A DNA stretch of 64,000 bases from Proteles cristata cristata (GCA_017311185.1 JAESUZ010001739.1:897051-961050), one strand, 5' to 3'; positions 45,420 to 57,023 are shown, numbered from the stretch's first letter. A program made the numbers and translations. The notes: generated by a model from the letters alone, not told the origin.

Positions 45420-45898
45420 CTGTGTGTGTTTGAGAGCCCCAACCCCAGGGCAGAGAGTAGCAGGCAGGGGACGAGAAACAATTTCCAGGCCTCCCCCGCT
45501 TCCCTGCCAGGGTCACTCCCACTGTTCCCACACACGTCAGCCCTGCGTTTGCCAGGGTCGCTCCTGGCCTTTCATGTTAAGAGCTCCGGCAGCAAAGCAG
45601 TCGGTTGTTGTGTCAGTCCTGATTTACTGAGGTATTTCTGGAAGCTCTGGAAAATATTCCACAAAGCAGTGACAGTCTCTGTTGGAGCAGTCTTCCCGAT
45701 GGACTGTCTGTAAACACTACTACAGAATAGAGGACTGCCTGGCAGCGTCCAAGAGAAACGAACATCCACGTGCCCTGGGGAATGTCAGTAGGCATCAACC
45801 ACACGAACACTGTGCTGCTTGTAAAATATCCCCAGATATTCTGTTCCCAAACAAGCTCCCTGATGAGGCCAATGCAGCTGGCACACTCTACAGGGCAT

Positions 45899-45919
45899 CA
45901 TAATGCCCAGGGCATTATG
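45899..45919. repeat. Perfect 21-base palindrome
   Basis: CATAATGCCC, one base (A), then its exact reverse complement. It lies 480 bases upstream of the long-isoform ATG. Confidence 0.85.
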
Positions 45920-46449
45920 CCCATGCTTGCCAGCTATGCCCACGGTTGCCATCCCCCAGGGGTCTGTAAGTCCCTGAGATTTCGAGCTACTTTGGACTTT
46001 TATTTATCCTAGTACTTGCTACACAGCAAGAGTTGGATGATATGTTCAATGAATGGATGCAAGAGGAAATAGGAAAGCACTAGACTCTAATTAGAAACCC
46101 CCAGCTAATCCCAGTCTTTATCACCGCTAAGGATGCTACTGGCATTCCTGAGACAGTAAATCCACAGTACTGTTGTCTTGGAGCAGTGCTAAAGATGAGG
46201 AAGGTGATGATGAAGGCCACGGGCAATACAGGGGCTCAGAACTTTTCCCCAGGCCCAGTCCTCTGAGACCAAGGTGCTGTCTCACCAAAATCAAGGTACC
46301 AAGGGCCACTTAAGGGAAAAAAGCTAGAGAGTAGGTAAAAGGTTCACTGTCCAACAGAGGTCACACTAGAGATGAGAGCCATGAAATCAACAGCAAACAG
46401 GAAAAAAAATGCAGCTGAGACTCCCAAGTAGTAACTGTAAATAATGCTA

Positions 46450-46590
46450 CCTAAGCATTTGTAAGTGCTATCACATCTCTAAAAGGTAGGTATTATTTAC
46501 AGGTGAGGAACTGAGGTGCAAGAAGGCTGAAAAACTATTAAGTATATGGTAGAGTTAAGATTTAAATCTAGGTAACGTCATTCTAGAGGC
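46450..46590 (-). mobile_element. MIR SINE
   Basis: GTGCTATCACATCTCTAAAA, TTTACAGGTGAGGAACTGAG and AGAGTTAAGATTTAAATCTA match a reversed MIR. Confidence 0.62.
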
Positions 46591-46827
46591 TATGTTGTCA
46601 ACTACCATGTGAGAAAATAATCAAACATATTCACTGGAGAGCAAAATAAGTTAACTACAAAAGATTAAGTAGTGAGGACAAAATGAGACAGAAGCAGAAA
46701 ATGAGATCTATTCTTCCCACTTTGAAACCTAACAATCTCAGAGCATAGATCAGAAATTCAAAGGCTGTGGGGCTAGGGATCCTGCCCAGATCCCAAGCCT
46801 ATGGCTGATGGAGTAAGAGATTCGCCA

Positions 46828-46963
46828 TTTTTTTTTTTTTTTTTTTTTTTTGGTAGGCTCCACACCCAATGCTGAGCCCAATGCAGACCTTGAATTCATG
46901 ACCCTGAGATTAAGACGAATATCAAGAGTCAGATGCTTAATCGACTGAGCCACCCAGGGACCC
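46828..46963 (-). mobile_element. Short, older CAN-SINE
   Basis: About 24 T followed by an inverted tRNA-like SINE part (it ends GAGCCACCCAGGGACCC). It lacks the CT-rich part. Confidence 0.72.
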
Positions 46964-46980
46964 TAAGACTCACCATTCTT

Positions 46981-47187
46981 TTTTTTTTTTTTTTTATTTT
47001 TATTTATTTCTAGGAGAGAGAGAGAGACAGCGTGAGCAGGGAGGGTCAGAGAGAGAGGGAGTCACAGACTGAAACAGGCTCCAGGCTCTGAGCTGGCAGT
47101 CAGCACAGAGCCTGACGCGGGGCTCGAACCCACGAACCGCGAGGTCATGACCCAAGCGAAAGTCGGACTAAGCCACCCAGGCGCCCC
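46981..47187 (-). mobile_element. Young CAN-SINE with perfect duplication
   Basis: The 17-base repeat TAAGACTCACCATTCTT is found at 46964-46980 and 47188-47204. The copy is close to consensus, with the head complement ending CCACCCAGGCGCCCC. A small deletion near 47168 removes part of the GCTTAACCGA segment. Confidence 0.95.
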
Positions 47188-47426
47188 TAAGACTCACCAT
47201 TCTTAAAGAAGAAAGACACAGCCTCATGGTTTAACATGTATAAAACATGTAAAGTTTTTAAATTTTATCACACCATATAGAATAGAGAGAGAAGACAGCA
47301 GGCATGGACACATACACACACTGACTCAGAAACATGCCACTGAATTAGCAGGAGCACATAGGAAGTGGGGAACTATCCATGCCTCCTGCCCAGAACACTT
47401 CTTCCCTCTCAACCAGATTATCTTCT

Positions 47427-48951
47427 TTTATTTTTTTTTAAAGAAAATGTGAAATATCCTATATTATGTTTTTTTATTTCTTTTAACATTTTCTACATTT
47501 TGTAAACAACAAAGTTTGGTCTTCCCCTACCTGAAACAGAGCAAGGGAAGGAATGAAGACGTAATTAGAGGGGCGCCTGGGTGGCTCAGTTGGGTAAGCA
47601 TCCAAATGTCGGTTTTGGTTCAGGTCCTGATCTCAATGTTTGTGAGTTCAAGCCCCATGTCAGTCAGGCTCTGTGCTAACATGGAGCTTGCTTGGGATTC
47701 TCTCCCCCTCTCTCCGTCCCTCCCCTGCTCGTTCTCTCTCTCTCAAAATAAAATTAAAAACACATTTAAAAATTAAAAAAATAAAGAGGTATTCAAGAAG
47801 AAGAAAGGTATTCAAAAATACAACAAATGTTGTATGATAATAAGGCAAGTGGCTAAAGATAATAAAATTAGTTGGCCTAAAAAATAAATATTATAGTTTT
47901 GTATATATGACAGGTTTCCAGAGGGAACACACCTTACACATGTGTGTTCAGTAAACATTACTTGACTTGATTATGAAAATTCATTTCTGAGAAGGAAAAA
48001 TAATCAAACAGAAGGAGATACACCTCCTTCAAATGGGAGTTAAACTGGGCACAGAGATTAATTGCGGCGGGTTCTGGAGGGAAGTAGGAATGCTAACATT
48101 GGGCACCCTGGAGCAACCCCCAGCCTTCCTGCTCACCTGAATTCTTCTCTTCTTCTTCTTTTTCTTTCTTTCTCTCTCTCTCTTTTTTTTTTTTTACAAA
48201 TAGTTTATTATCAAGTTGGTTTCCATATAACACCCAGTGCTCATCCCCACAAGTGTCTTCCTCCATGCCCATCTCCCCCCTCCCCTCCCACACCCATCAG
48301 TCCTCAGTTTGTTCTCAGCATTCAAGAGTCTCTCATGGTTTGCCTCTCTCCCTTTCCCCCAACATTTCCCCCTTTCTTCTCCCCCTTGGTCCTCCGTTAA
48401 GTTCCTCCTAATCCTCCTATACGTGCAAACATATGATATTTGTCCTTCTCTGCCTGACTTATTTCGCTCAGCATAACACCCTCAAGGTCCATCCATGTTG
48501 CTACACATGGCCAGATTTCATTGTTTCTCATTGCCATGTAGTATTCCATGGTATAGATAAACCACATCTTCTTGATCCATTCATCTGTTGATGGACACTT
48601 AGGCTCTTTCCATGATTTGGCTATTGTTGAGAGTTCTGCTATGAACATGGGGGTACATGTGCTCCTATGCATCAGCATTTCTGTATCCCTTGGGTAAATT
48701 CCTAGCAGTGCTGTTGCTGGGTCATAGGGGAGTTCTAGCGTTCATTTTTTGAGGAACTTACACACTGTTTTCCAGAGGGGCTGTACCAGTTTGCATTCCC
48801 ACCAACAGTGTATGAGGGTGCCCGTTTCTCCACATCCTCGCCAGCATCTCAAGTTCTCTAATTTGCTCATTTTAGCCACTCTGACTGGCGTGAGGTGGTA
48901 TCTCAGTGTGGTTTTGATTTGTATTTCCCTGAAGAGGAGGGATGCTGAGCA
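47427..48951 (-). mobile_element. L1 insertion with probable 3' transduction
   Basis: The perfect 18-base repeat TCAACCAGATTATCTTCT lies at 47409-47426 and 48952-48969 and brackets 1525 bases. On the minus strand these are, in order: a 5'-truncated L1 ORF2 C-terminus and 3' UTR (48951 to about 48197), an A tract (48196-48182), about 740 bases of non-L1 sequence including a SINE, an AATAAA (47478-47473), and a final A-rich tract at 47439-47427. One duplication around both parts means they arrived together. Confidence 0.82.
47571..47790 (+). mobile_element. CAN-SINE inside the transduced segment
   Basis: A plus-strand SINE with head GGGGCGCCTGGGTGGCTCAG. It was either carried from the source locus or inserted later. 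AGGTATTCAAGAAGAAGAAAGG after its tail is a local repeat. Confidence 0.88.
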
Positions 48952-48969
48952 TCAACCAGATTATCTTCT

Positions 48970-49374
48970 ATTTATATTTATACTTTACTTAAGACACTCC
49001 TAAAAATGAATCTTTATTTTAATTATCTTTAAACTTTTTTTATCTTAGTTTACTGGGACCAAGTCCACAAACATGGGGATTTTCCCTCCTCAGGGAAAAA
49101 GTTCTAGACAATGGCTTGATGGTCAAAAAGAAGGAAGTGCCACTATGTTCTCAACAATCCTTCCAATTGCTAATTTACAACTACTGTTCAGAGTTAATTT
49201 GTTCTGCATAAATAATAAACAAGAATCACCTTCTTAGAGAGCTTAAGTGACCTGCTTAAATTCCACAGCTAGTAAGTGGAAGATCCCAAATTCAAAATTC
49301 AGGCATCTGCCTCTAGTGTTTCTGTTTGTTTTTCCATCCCTAAATAAAATCTATCCTGTGGCTAACAGGTCTCA
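48970..49374. other. Short stretch with a MIR fragment
   Basis: Mostly unrecognised. A reversed MIR-like part (CTTAAGTGACCTGCTTAAAT, then CACAGCTAGTAAGTGGAAGA) lies at about 49235-49310. Confidence 0.5.
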
Positions 49375-49593
49375 ATGAAAAGGTCTCAATATCACTAATC
49401 ATCAGGGACATGCAAATCAAAACCACAGTATCACGTCACAGCTGTCAGAATGGCTATAACAAAAGACACAAACACTAATTTGAAAAGACATATGCACACC
49501 TATGTTCATTGCAGCATTACTTACAATAACCAAGATGCAAACATATCCTAAATGTCCACTGATAGAGGAATGGATAGAAAAGATGTGGTGTGT

Positions 49594-49626
<33 letters not shown>

Positions 49627-50085
49627 GGATTACTCAGACGTAAAAAAGAATGAAATCTTGCCATTTGCAACAACCTAGATTGACCTAGAGGTAATGGATT
49701 ATGCTAAGTGAAATAAGTTAGGGAAAGAGAAATACTATAAAATTTCATTTATATGTGGAATCTAAAGCAAAACAAATTAACAAAGAAACAAACAAAAGCA
49801 GAAACAGACCCTTAAATACAGAGAACCTATGGCTGACACAAGTACGGGGTGTGTTTGGGGGGAATGGGTAAAGCAGAAGTGGGAGGTACAGGCTTCTAGT
49901 TAGGGATGAGCAAGTCATAGGGACAAAAGCTATGACACAGGGAAGATGGCATTATAATAGCCTTGTATGGTAACAAATGGTAGCTATGCTTGTGGTGCGC
50001 ATAGCACAGCTTACAGAGTTGTCAAATCATGAGGTTGTACACCCAAAACTAATGTAATAGTGTTAATTATACTTCAAAAAATATG
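49375..50085 (+). mobile_element. L1 LINE 3' part
   Basis: Decayed ORF2 C-terminal coding (CATGCAAATCAAAACCACAG, then ATGTCCACTGATAGAGGAAT) and 3' end, on the plus strand. Confidence 0.78.
49597..49625. repeat. (AC)n microsatellite
   Basis: About 14 AC units inside the L1. Confidence 0.88.
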
Positions 50086-50177
50086 TATATATGCACACAC
50101 ACACACCAAAACCAAAATATGTATAAGCCAAAACTATAAAACTTCTTGCATAAAATATAGGATAGTTATATAAAAAA

Positions 50178-50360
50178 ATTTTTTAAGTTTTTTGTTCATG
50201 TTTATTTATTTTGAGAGAAGGGGGGAGCAGGGGAGCAGCAGACGGAATCCCAAGCAGGCTCTGCACTATCAGTACAGGGTCCAACATGGGCCTCAATCCC
50301 ACAAACCATGAGATCACGACCTGGGCAGAAATCAAGAGACCTGTAACCTACTAAGTGAAT
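50178..50360 (-). mobile_element. CAN-SINE, head lost
   Basis: An inverted SINE that runs into a T tract before its head. Confidence 0.75.
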
Positions 50361-50376
50361 TTTTTTTTTTTTAATA

Positions 50377-50590
50377 GGGGCACCCGGGTGGCTCTTTTGG
50401 TTGAGCATCTGACTCTTGATACTGGCTGAGGTCATGATGTCACAGTTGTGGGATGGAGCCCTGCACTGGGCTCTGTGCTGAGTATGGAGCCTGCTTGGGA
50501 TTTTCTCTCTCCCTCTTTCTCTGCCCCTCCTCTGCTCGTTTGCTTGCTCTCTCTCTCAAAAATACACAAGCTTAAAAAAAATTTTTTTTA
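50377..50590 (+). mobile_element. CAN-SINE
   Basis: A plus-strand SINE with head GGGGCACCCGGGTGGCTCTT and an A/T-rich tail. It forms an inverted pair with the previous one. Confidence 0.86.
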
Positions 50591-50929
50591 ATAAAATAAA
50601 ATCTATTCTGTATGGGTGTTTCCTGTAACTAATATATTTGTCCACATCTAAGGAAAGAAGCTATTAGGCTCTATTTATTTGTTTTCTTTACAATATTCTT
50701 ATAGCTCTTAATCCATGCTAATGGATTAAGAACGTGATGATTGCAAATCACATTCACTTTCTGCCAGAAACATCATTAAATCCAAATATTCTGCCCACTA
50801 AGTTAATACTATTGGAGATACCAACCTAAGGGCAGGAACCGAAATAGGTCCTAGTGATTTCCCTTTCCAGAGAACAGTTTCCAAGGGGATCTGGGGATAA
50901 GTTTTCTATGTTCTTTTCATCTCACTTCA

Positions 50930-51055
50930 TATGCCAGGAACGTAACCTCCAGGAAGGTAGAAACTTTATTTTGTTCATGCCTGTATCCCAGCATCATGAA
51001 TAGAAGCCACTACTTGGCAGGAATGTGTAATTATTTGATGAATGAACTAGGGTTA
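50930..51055 (+). mobile_element. L2/MIR-like 3' end
   Basis: GTAACCTCCAGGAAGGTAGA, CCTGTATCCCAGCATCATGA and a TTTGATGAATGAA ending resemble an L2 3' end. Confidence 0.5.
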
Positions 51056-51640
51056 ATAATGCATCTACTTCATCTGGCAAACCATGAAAACAGTGAAAGA
51101 GCAATTTTGCTACCAGTCTGCTAAACACTTTGAGTCAGCAGATCTAAAAATGTAACTACCTTATTAACTTCATAAGAACTAGTCTTATATCTACTAGACA
51201 GAAAAACAGAACTATGAAAAAAACTAATGGTTCATGAACAGACACAATGAAGACTCTTGCCTGCCAAGGAATTAAAAATAAAGTGGAAGATCTGCAATCA
51301 AATTCTATTTTTTTAATTTTGAAATAATTATACTCACAGGAAGTTATAAAGAGTGTACAGAGAAGTCCTTCATATCCTTCACATAGTTTCTCCAATGGTT
51401 ACATTTTATGTGCTTACAGTTCAATGTCAAAACCAGGAATCTGACATTGACACAAGGTGTGTATATACATTACATATATGTCATTTTACCACATGGGCAC
51501 TGCCCCTAATCAAGATACAGCTCTATTCCGTTACCACAAAGATCTCTTTCGTATTAACTCCACATCTTGCCATCTCTTAGCCCTTGGCAACCACTAATCT
51601 GTTTTTCATTTATGTAATTATAATATGGAGAATGTTACCG

Positions 51641-52205
51641 CTATGGACTGAATGTTTGTGTCCCTATGTTGAAAGTCTAATCCTAAATGTTGGTATTTGG
51701 AGGTGGGAACTTTGGGAGGTAATCAGGGTTAAATTAGGTCATGAGCAGAGCATTAATCCCTCATTATGGAATTAACATCCTTTAAGAGGAGAAAGAGACA
51801 CAGATCATTCTCTATTTGCCATATGAGGATATAGCCAAAGGTAGCTGTCTATAAGCCAAAATGTGGATGGCTCAGTCAGCTGAGCATCCAATTTTGGCTC
51901 AGGTCATGATCTAATGGTTCCTGAGTTCAAACTCCATGTCAGGCTCTGTGCTGACAGCTCAGAACCTGGAACCTGCTTCAGATTCTATGTCTCCCTCTCT
52001 GTTTGCCACTCCCCCGCTCATTCTCTGTTTCTCTCTCAAAAAGAAATAAATATTAAAAAAATTGTGGATCCTCACCAGACACTAGATCTGGTGGTACCTT
52101 GGTCCTGAACTTTGCAGCTTCCAGAGACTTGAGAACAAAATATTTGTTGTTTAAGCCATATAGTCTATGAAATTTTTGTCATAGCCAACGAAACTAAGAT
52201 AGCTA
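51641..52205 (+). mobile_element. MLT1-like LTR (ERVL-MaLR) with nested SINE
   Basis: Begins GCTATGGACTGAATGTTTGT, continues GGTATTTGGAGGTGGGAACT and TTAAATTAGGTCATGAGC, and ends with TTGTTGTTTAAGCCATATAG and AACGAAACTAAGA. This is the order of an MLT1A/B-type solo LTR. It is an ancient non-coding remnant and holds no gene. A SINE splits it. Confidence 0.78.
51863..52062 (+). mobile_element. CAN-SINE nested in the LTR
   Basis: A SINE with a shortened head (GTGGATGGCTCAGTCAGC) and tail AGAAATAAATATTAAAAAAA. It was inserted into the MLT1-like LTR and is therefore younger. Confidence 0.87.
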
Positions 52206-52527
52206 CATGGAATCATACAGTATGTAACCTTTTAAAGGCTGTCTTTTTGTACTCAGTATAACACCCGACCTCCCCCAGATGCATCCAAGTTGTTAATATG
52301 TATCAACAGTATGTAACTTTTTATTGCTGTCCATGGTATGGATATATCATAGTTTGTTTAACCACTCACCCACTGAAGGGCATTTAAGTTTTGGGCTATG
52401 GTAAATAAAGCTGTATCAGCTCCTGTGTGAAAACTGTCATATCTCTGGGTTAAATGTCCAAGGGTGAAACTGCTGAGTTATATGATAAATGTATGTTCAG
52501 TATGTTTAAGAAACTTCCAAACTATTT

Positions 52528-52576
52528 TATCTATCTACTTACCTACCTACCTACCTACCTACCTACCTACCTACCT
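52528..52576. repeat. (CTAC)n tetranucleotide repeat
   Basis: Nine or more CTAC units preceded by CTAT units. It lies where the A/T-rich SINE tail should be. Confidence 0.9.
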
Positions 52577-52722
52577 ATTTAGAGAATGGGCAGGCGAGGG
52601 GCAGAAGAGAGAGGGTCCCAAGCAGGCTCAGGACTGTTAGTGCAGAAGCTGATGTGGGCTCAATCTCACAAACTGTGAGATTACTGGATACTTAATGGAC
52701 TGAGCCATCCAGGCGCCCCCCC
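52577..52722 (-). mobile_element. CAN-SINE with tetranucleotide tail
   Basis: A shortened inverted SINE with head complement GAGCCATCCAGGCGCCCC. Its tail has become the (CTAC)n repeat. Confidence 0.83.
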
Positions 52723-52842
52723 CTACCCTACCCCCAACTATTTTCTTAAGAGTGGTTACAGCATTTTAACTCAGCAATCTATGAGAGATTCAATTTCTCC
52801 ACATCTTCACCAGTATTTGATGCTACCATCATTATTATTTTT

Positions 52843-53007
52843 TTTCCCAAGTTTATTTATTTATTTTGAGGAGTAGGGGCAGAGAGAGGGGAAGACAGAA
52901 GCAGGCTATATGCTGTCAGCGCAGAGCCTGACACAAACTGTGAAAAAATGACCTGAGCCAAGATCAAGAGTTGGACACTAAACTGACTGAACCACCCAGG
53001 TGCCCCA
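52843..53007 (-). mobile_element. CAN-SINE, shortened
   Basis: An inverted SINE with a central deletion and head complement ACCACCCAGGTGCCCC. ATGCTACCATCATTATTATT and GTGCTACCATTATTTTTAAT suggest its duplication. Confidence 0.84.
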
Positions 53008-53080
53008 GTGCTACCATTATTTTTAATTTTAGCTGTTCTAATAGGTGTGTAGGGATAACTTTTTATTATCTATATGTAGT

Positions 53081-55005
53081 AAGTTTATATATATATGCAG
53101 ATAAACACAAAAAATATGTCAAATTTCAGTCCACCAAATAAATACAATGACAAGAAGGGAAAAATAACACATGTATTTGGAAAAAAAATCAAACACTACA
53201 GAAAGATATAAAAAGAAACTAAAGTCATTATAACTATTAATATAATTAATTATTAATAAGTTAATTAATAATTGTTCCACACCTTCAACTATGTCAGTTC
53301 CATGGTATCTTTCTACTAATCAGATTAGTGCTGGAAATTTAGTAAAACTTCTCTTTATCTCTTCAAATTATGCTATCTAAAAAATACTGTGTTAAGGTGA
53401 AGCAGATCTTCCATTTTTTCTGGTTTCCTCTACTTCCAGCTAGGACTATGTTAATGAGGGTGCTTGGCGCACAGTAAACCCACACAGAATTCTTTAACAG
53501 AAGTCACCTCAGTATGAGTCAGTTTTATGATCAAAGGTATCATATATAATGTTGATATTTTTAAACTACTTAATCAGTGTGACTATTTACATGGATGTTG
53601 AGAGACTTGTGGCTCTCTTTGTTTACAGTTTTGCCAGATCTCATTCTTTCCTCCTTTCCTTTCTTTTTATCACCAAGGAATATCCTGATAGCTGCAAGGG
53701 AGAAGGTGGGGCTGAGGTTCTAAAGAAAGAAAATATGGAGCAGGACAGAGCCAGATGATCTATCCCACATCTCCTTCCTTTGAGCCTGTCCCTAGGAGCA
53801 AAAGACTCTCACCAGTTGATTTTTGCATAGAAATTCCCTGAGCCTTATACATGGTATTTATACTGAAACAACAAAGGAAGTGACACAGTGAGGGTAAAAG
53901 GCCAACCAGGAAGGATTCGTTGTGCCTATCCCTGAAAGTGTGAATAAACTCTGGTATGTAGTAGCCAGTGGCAATGGGCTACTCTTTCTTTAGCAGCTTT
54001 TCCATTAAGATCTGTAGCTTCTAAAAAGTAATTGCTCACACTATTCCACTGTTTTGCTTATCCTCATTATTTTACATCGTGTCTGAACATATGGAACTTT
54101 TACTATGTGCTCACAATGCAACAGGCCTAAGGGGTACTGAGAAGTGCCTGCTAATGAATAAACAAGTGAATGCAAGTCACTGCCTGTTTATATGGGTATA
54201 CAATGTCCTTAGGCAAATGATATATGGATATACATTGTTTCTTCCATTATTCAAGCATATAAGGAGGTGCTGAATGACAAGGGCTGTCTGTGCCCCCTTG
54301 TATCTGAGTGAGGATCTGTAACTAGGTGGCCACTGCAAGGTCAGGTGGTACTATTCACCTAAAAGGACTGCAAAGCTGGTCAGTTCTTATCCAGCTATAA
54401 GCTAATATCAGAACAGAACAGAGCTAAGAGAAATGAGTGGTTATTTTCCCAAGAGGATGCGGAGGTCATTTCAGGCCAAATAAACACCACTGCTTAAGTT
54501 TTCCATCCAGGCATTTTGTTACTTTTAAACCGTTTTTGGCACTTAATAATGTCTAAGAAATGCAAACAATTCTTTTAGACTGTTACTATAAACATGAGAA
54601 AAATATTTACCTGAATGCTTTTGATGTAAAGTACTACTGCCACCTCAGTGGCATCAAAATAGTCTTTGAAATAGGGCAAGAGGGTGTTTAAAAAAAAAAA
54701 AAACCAAAAGCCAGTTTTGTCTGAATAGTGGGCCCATTAGGTGGCTTTTGCTGAAGAACTAGGGTTTCCTGAGGCCAATGATTCCTTAAGGTTCTTCCCA
54801 AAAGATTCTATAATCTGACTAGCCCTACTCATCACCATGGCTGATTCATGACTATGGGAGATCCTACAGGACATGTCTGAACCCCAAACATCCCTTAAAT
54901 CCATCCAGAGTAGAAAGACTCATATTTCCTAAACTCAACATTTTTTGATCATCCACTGTGCCTAAAACTCTACCACTCACTGAGTGATTTACTGTGCTGT
55001 GTCTT
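53081..55005. other. Upstream or intronic sequence, nothing recognised
   Basis: About 1.9 kb without a clear repeat. No splice-bounded frame stood out. Confidence 0.4.
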
Positions 55006-55318
55006 TGTCTATTTGGGCTGCTATAACAAAATACCACAGACTGGGTGGCTTATAAATTGCAGAAATTTATGTCTCAGTGTTGGAGGCTCAAAGTCCAAGA
55101 TCAAGGTGCCAGCATGTTCGGGTTCTGGTAAGAGCCCTCCTCTCCTCTTCTTTGTTCATATTCTCTCACCATGTTCTCACATGGTGGCCAGGGCTGCAGA
55201 GCTCAGTGAGACCTCTCTTGTAAGGGCGCTAATCAATACCAATATCACCTTTGGGGGTTAGGATTTTGGCATACAAATTTTGAGGGGACATGAACATTCA
55301 GACCACAGCAGGCAGGAT
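55006..55318 (-). mobile_element. MLT1-like LTR (ERVL-MaLR)
   Basis: Reverse of the MLT1 consensus: GGCTGCTATAACAAAATACC, CAAAGTCCAAGATCAAGGTG, then GGGGTTAGGATTTTGGC and ACATTCAGACCACAGCA. Non-coding solo LTR. Confidence 0.78.
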
Positions 55319-55632
55319 CTGGGACCCTGGTGGAGTGTATGTAATAGTCTGTTAGATGCTAAACTACACACAGCATATCTGATGTTAAGCTGACCACTCC
55401 AGTGTCCAGTAAAGAGTGCTGCAGGGCTTCAGACTCTACCAGTTCAGTGAGCTCCATGATTTCAGCCCAAACTCCACCCCTGACATAGTACCTAGCCCAA
55501 AATAAATAACTTACTTAACAATATCACACAAAAATATTGTAGCTATTTCCAGGAGCTCAAATTTAAAGCCTAGATACAATCATGGCCATGGCTGCCAAAA
55601 TTAAAAATCAACTTTTTAATAACTAGTATTTT

Positions 55633-55861
55633 TTTTTATTTTTTTTTGATGTTTTTATTTATTTATAGGAGAGAGAGAGAGAGAGAGACAGCGTGAGCAG
55701 GGGAGGGTCAGAGAGAGAGGGAGTCAACAGACTGAAACAGGCTCCAGGCTCTGAGCTGTCAGCCAGCACAGAGCCCGACGCGGGGCTCGAACTCACGAAC
55801 CGCGAGATCATGACCTGAGCGAAAGTCGGATGCTTAACCGACTAAGCCACCCGGGCGCCCC
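55633..55861 (-). mobile_element. Young CAN-SINE with perfect duplication
   Basis: TAATAACTAGTATTTT lies at 55617-55632 and 55862-55877. The copy is full-length and near consensus, with head complement GCCACCCGGGCGCCCC. Confidence 0.95.
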
Positions 55862-56144
55862 TAATAACTAGTATTTTAAAATTAAAATTCTCTCAGATAG
55901 CAACAACTGAACAATGTGCATCACTACTAGATATGTAGTTCATCTATGTGGTTTTTAAAATTGAAGCTGAACATTTTGACCAATTGCTTCTAAAACACAG
56001 GACTCGAATACAGAAAAAAAGGCAGTGCTATTACATGTTTTATGCCTTTCCTCGGACAGATGTGAAGATGTGGTTGGCTAATCAAGCACTTTGCAATAAC
56101 TACTAGAATGTAGCTTCTTCAACTTCAATCAAAGGCTACCATGT

Positions 56145-56410
56145 TGGAGCACCTGGGTGGCTCAGTGGGTTAAGCATCCAACTTCAGCTCAGGTCATGAT
56201 CTCACAGTTCGTGAGTTTAAGCCTCGCACCGGGCTCTGTGCTGGCAGCTCAGAGCCTGGAGCCTGCTTCAGATTCTGTGTCTCCCTCTCCCTCTGCCCCT
56301 GCCCCACTCGTATTCATTCTCTCTCTCTCTCTCTCTTCCTCTCTCTCTCTCCCCCGCCCCAACCATCTCTCAAAAATGAATAAATGTTAAAACCAAAAAA
56401 ATTTTAAAAA
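56145..56410 (+). mobile_element. CAN-SINE with long CT tract
   Basis: A SINE with an expanded CT stretch (about 56313-56352) and A-rich tail. GGCTACCATG / GGCTCCCATG flanks suggest a duplication. Confidence 0.88.
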
Positions 56411-56944
56411 GGGCTCCCATGAATACCGGGGTATTCAAATTGTTGAGAAAGCCTGGTTAATTTACGATATGGCAAATGAATTATTTTCACTGTGATTCTC
56501 TATTCTACTCATATGGAAAATTTAATCTGATTTTCCCCCTACTATTAAAAACACAACAACTGTGACATGCAAGTAAAGATAATGGAGCTGGAAAGTTCCT
56601 TCTCATTTCCCAGTGACCAGGACAAATGCATTGTGTTTTCTTTCAACAGACAGTGAGGAAAGAGACAAAGGTCAGCTGGCCAGAAAGGACATGGAGTTGC
56701 AAATAACATAGCATTTTTCTTGTCTGTTAAAATTGTTTCCTAATTTTGGTTGCACAAGCAAAAAGAAAGTATTTATTACAACAGGGGCAAGAGAGTGAAA
56801 AAGAAATAAGATGCATGTCTTCAACTAACTTCAAAGAAGAAAGGCATATTTGTTACCTATGTTGTCCCATTGTTCACATAGTTTTCTGTTATTATGTTGC
56901 CACATATTCTTTCACTTTACTGATCTACTTTTGAATTAAAAAAA

Positions 56945-57003
56945 ATTTTTTTTTGTATGTTTTATTTATTTCTGAGAGAGAGAGAGAAGAGAGCATGAGC
57001 AGA
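56945..57003 (-). mobile_element. CAN-SINE tail fragment
   Basis: Only the tail and GA repeat of an inverted SINE remain. The head is missing. Confidence 0.7.
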
Positions 57004-57023
57004 TACAAAACTAGATCTGGGCA

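Larger units (their letters stand above)
45420..46840. other. Sequence upstream of the long-isoform exon
   Basis: Moderately GC-rich and free of SINEs for 1.4 kb, with a MIR-like piece near 46450-46590. There is no CpG island. It could hold a promoter for the long isoform, but no TATA box or other decisive element was recognised. Confidence 0.4.
51315..53080 (-). mobile_element. Old L1 3' part, split by an LTR and two SINEs
   Basis: The pieces 51315-51640, 52206-52530, 52730-52840 and 53010-53080 read on the minus strand as one decayed L1 3' region. They are separated by an MLT1-like LTR and two SINEs. Confidence 0.62.

Noticed and set aside
45285..45713. A 142-codon plus-strand frame opposite the long-isoform exon
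   Set aside because: It overlaps the real minus-strand coding exon in antisense and has no recognisable domain.
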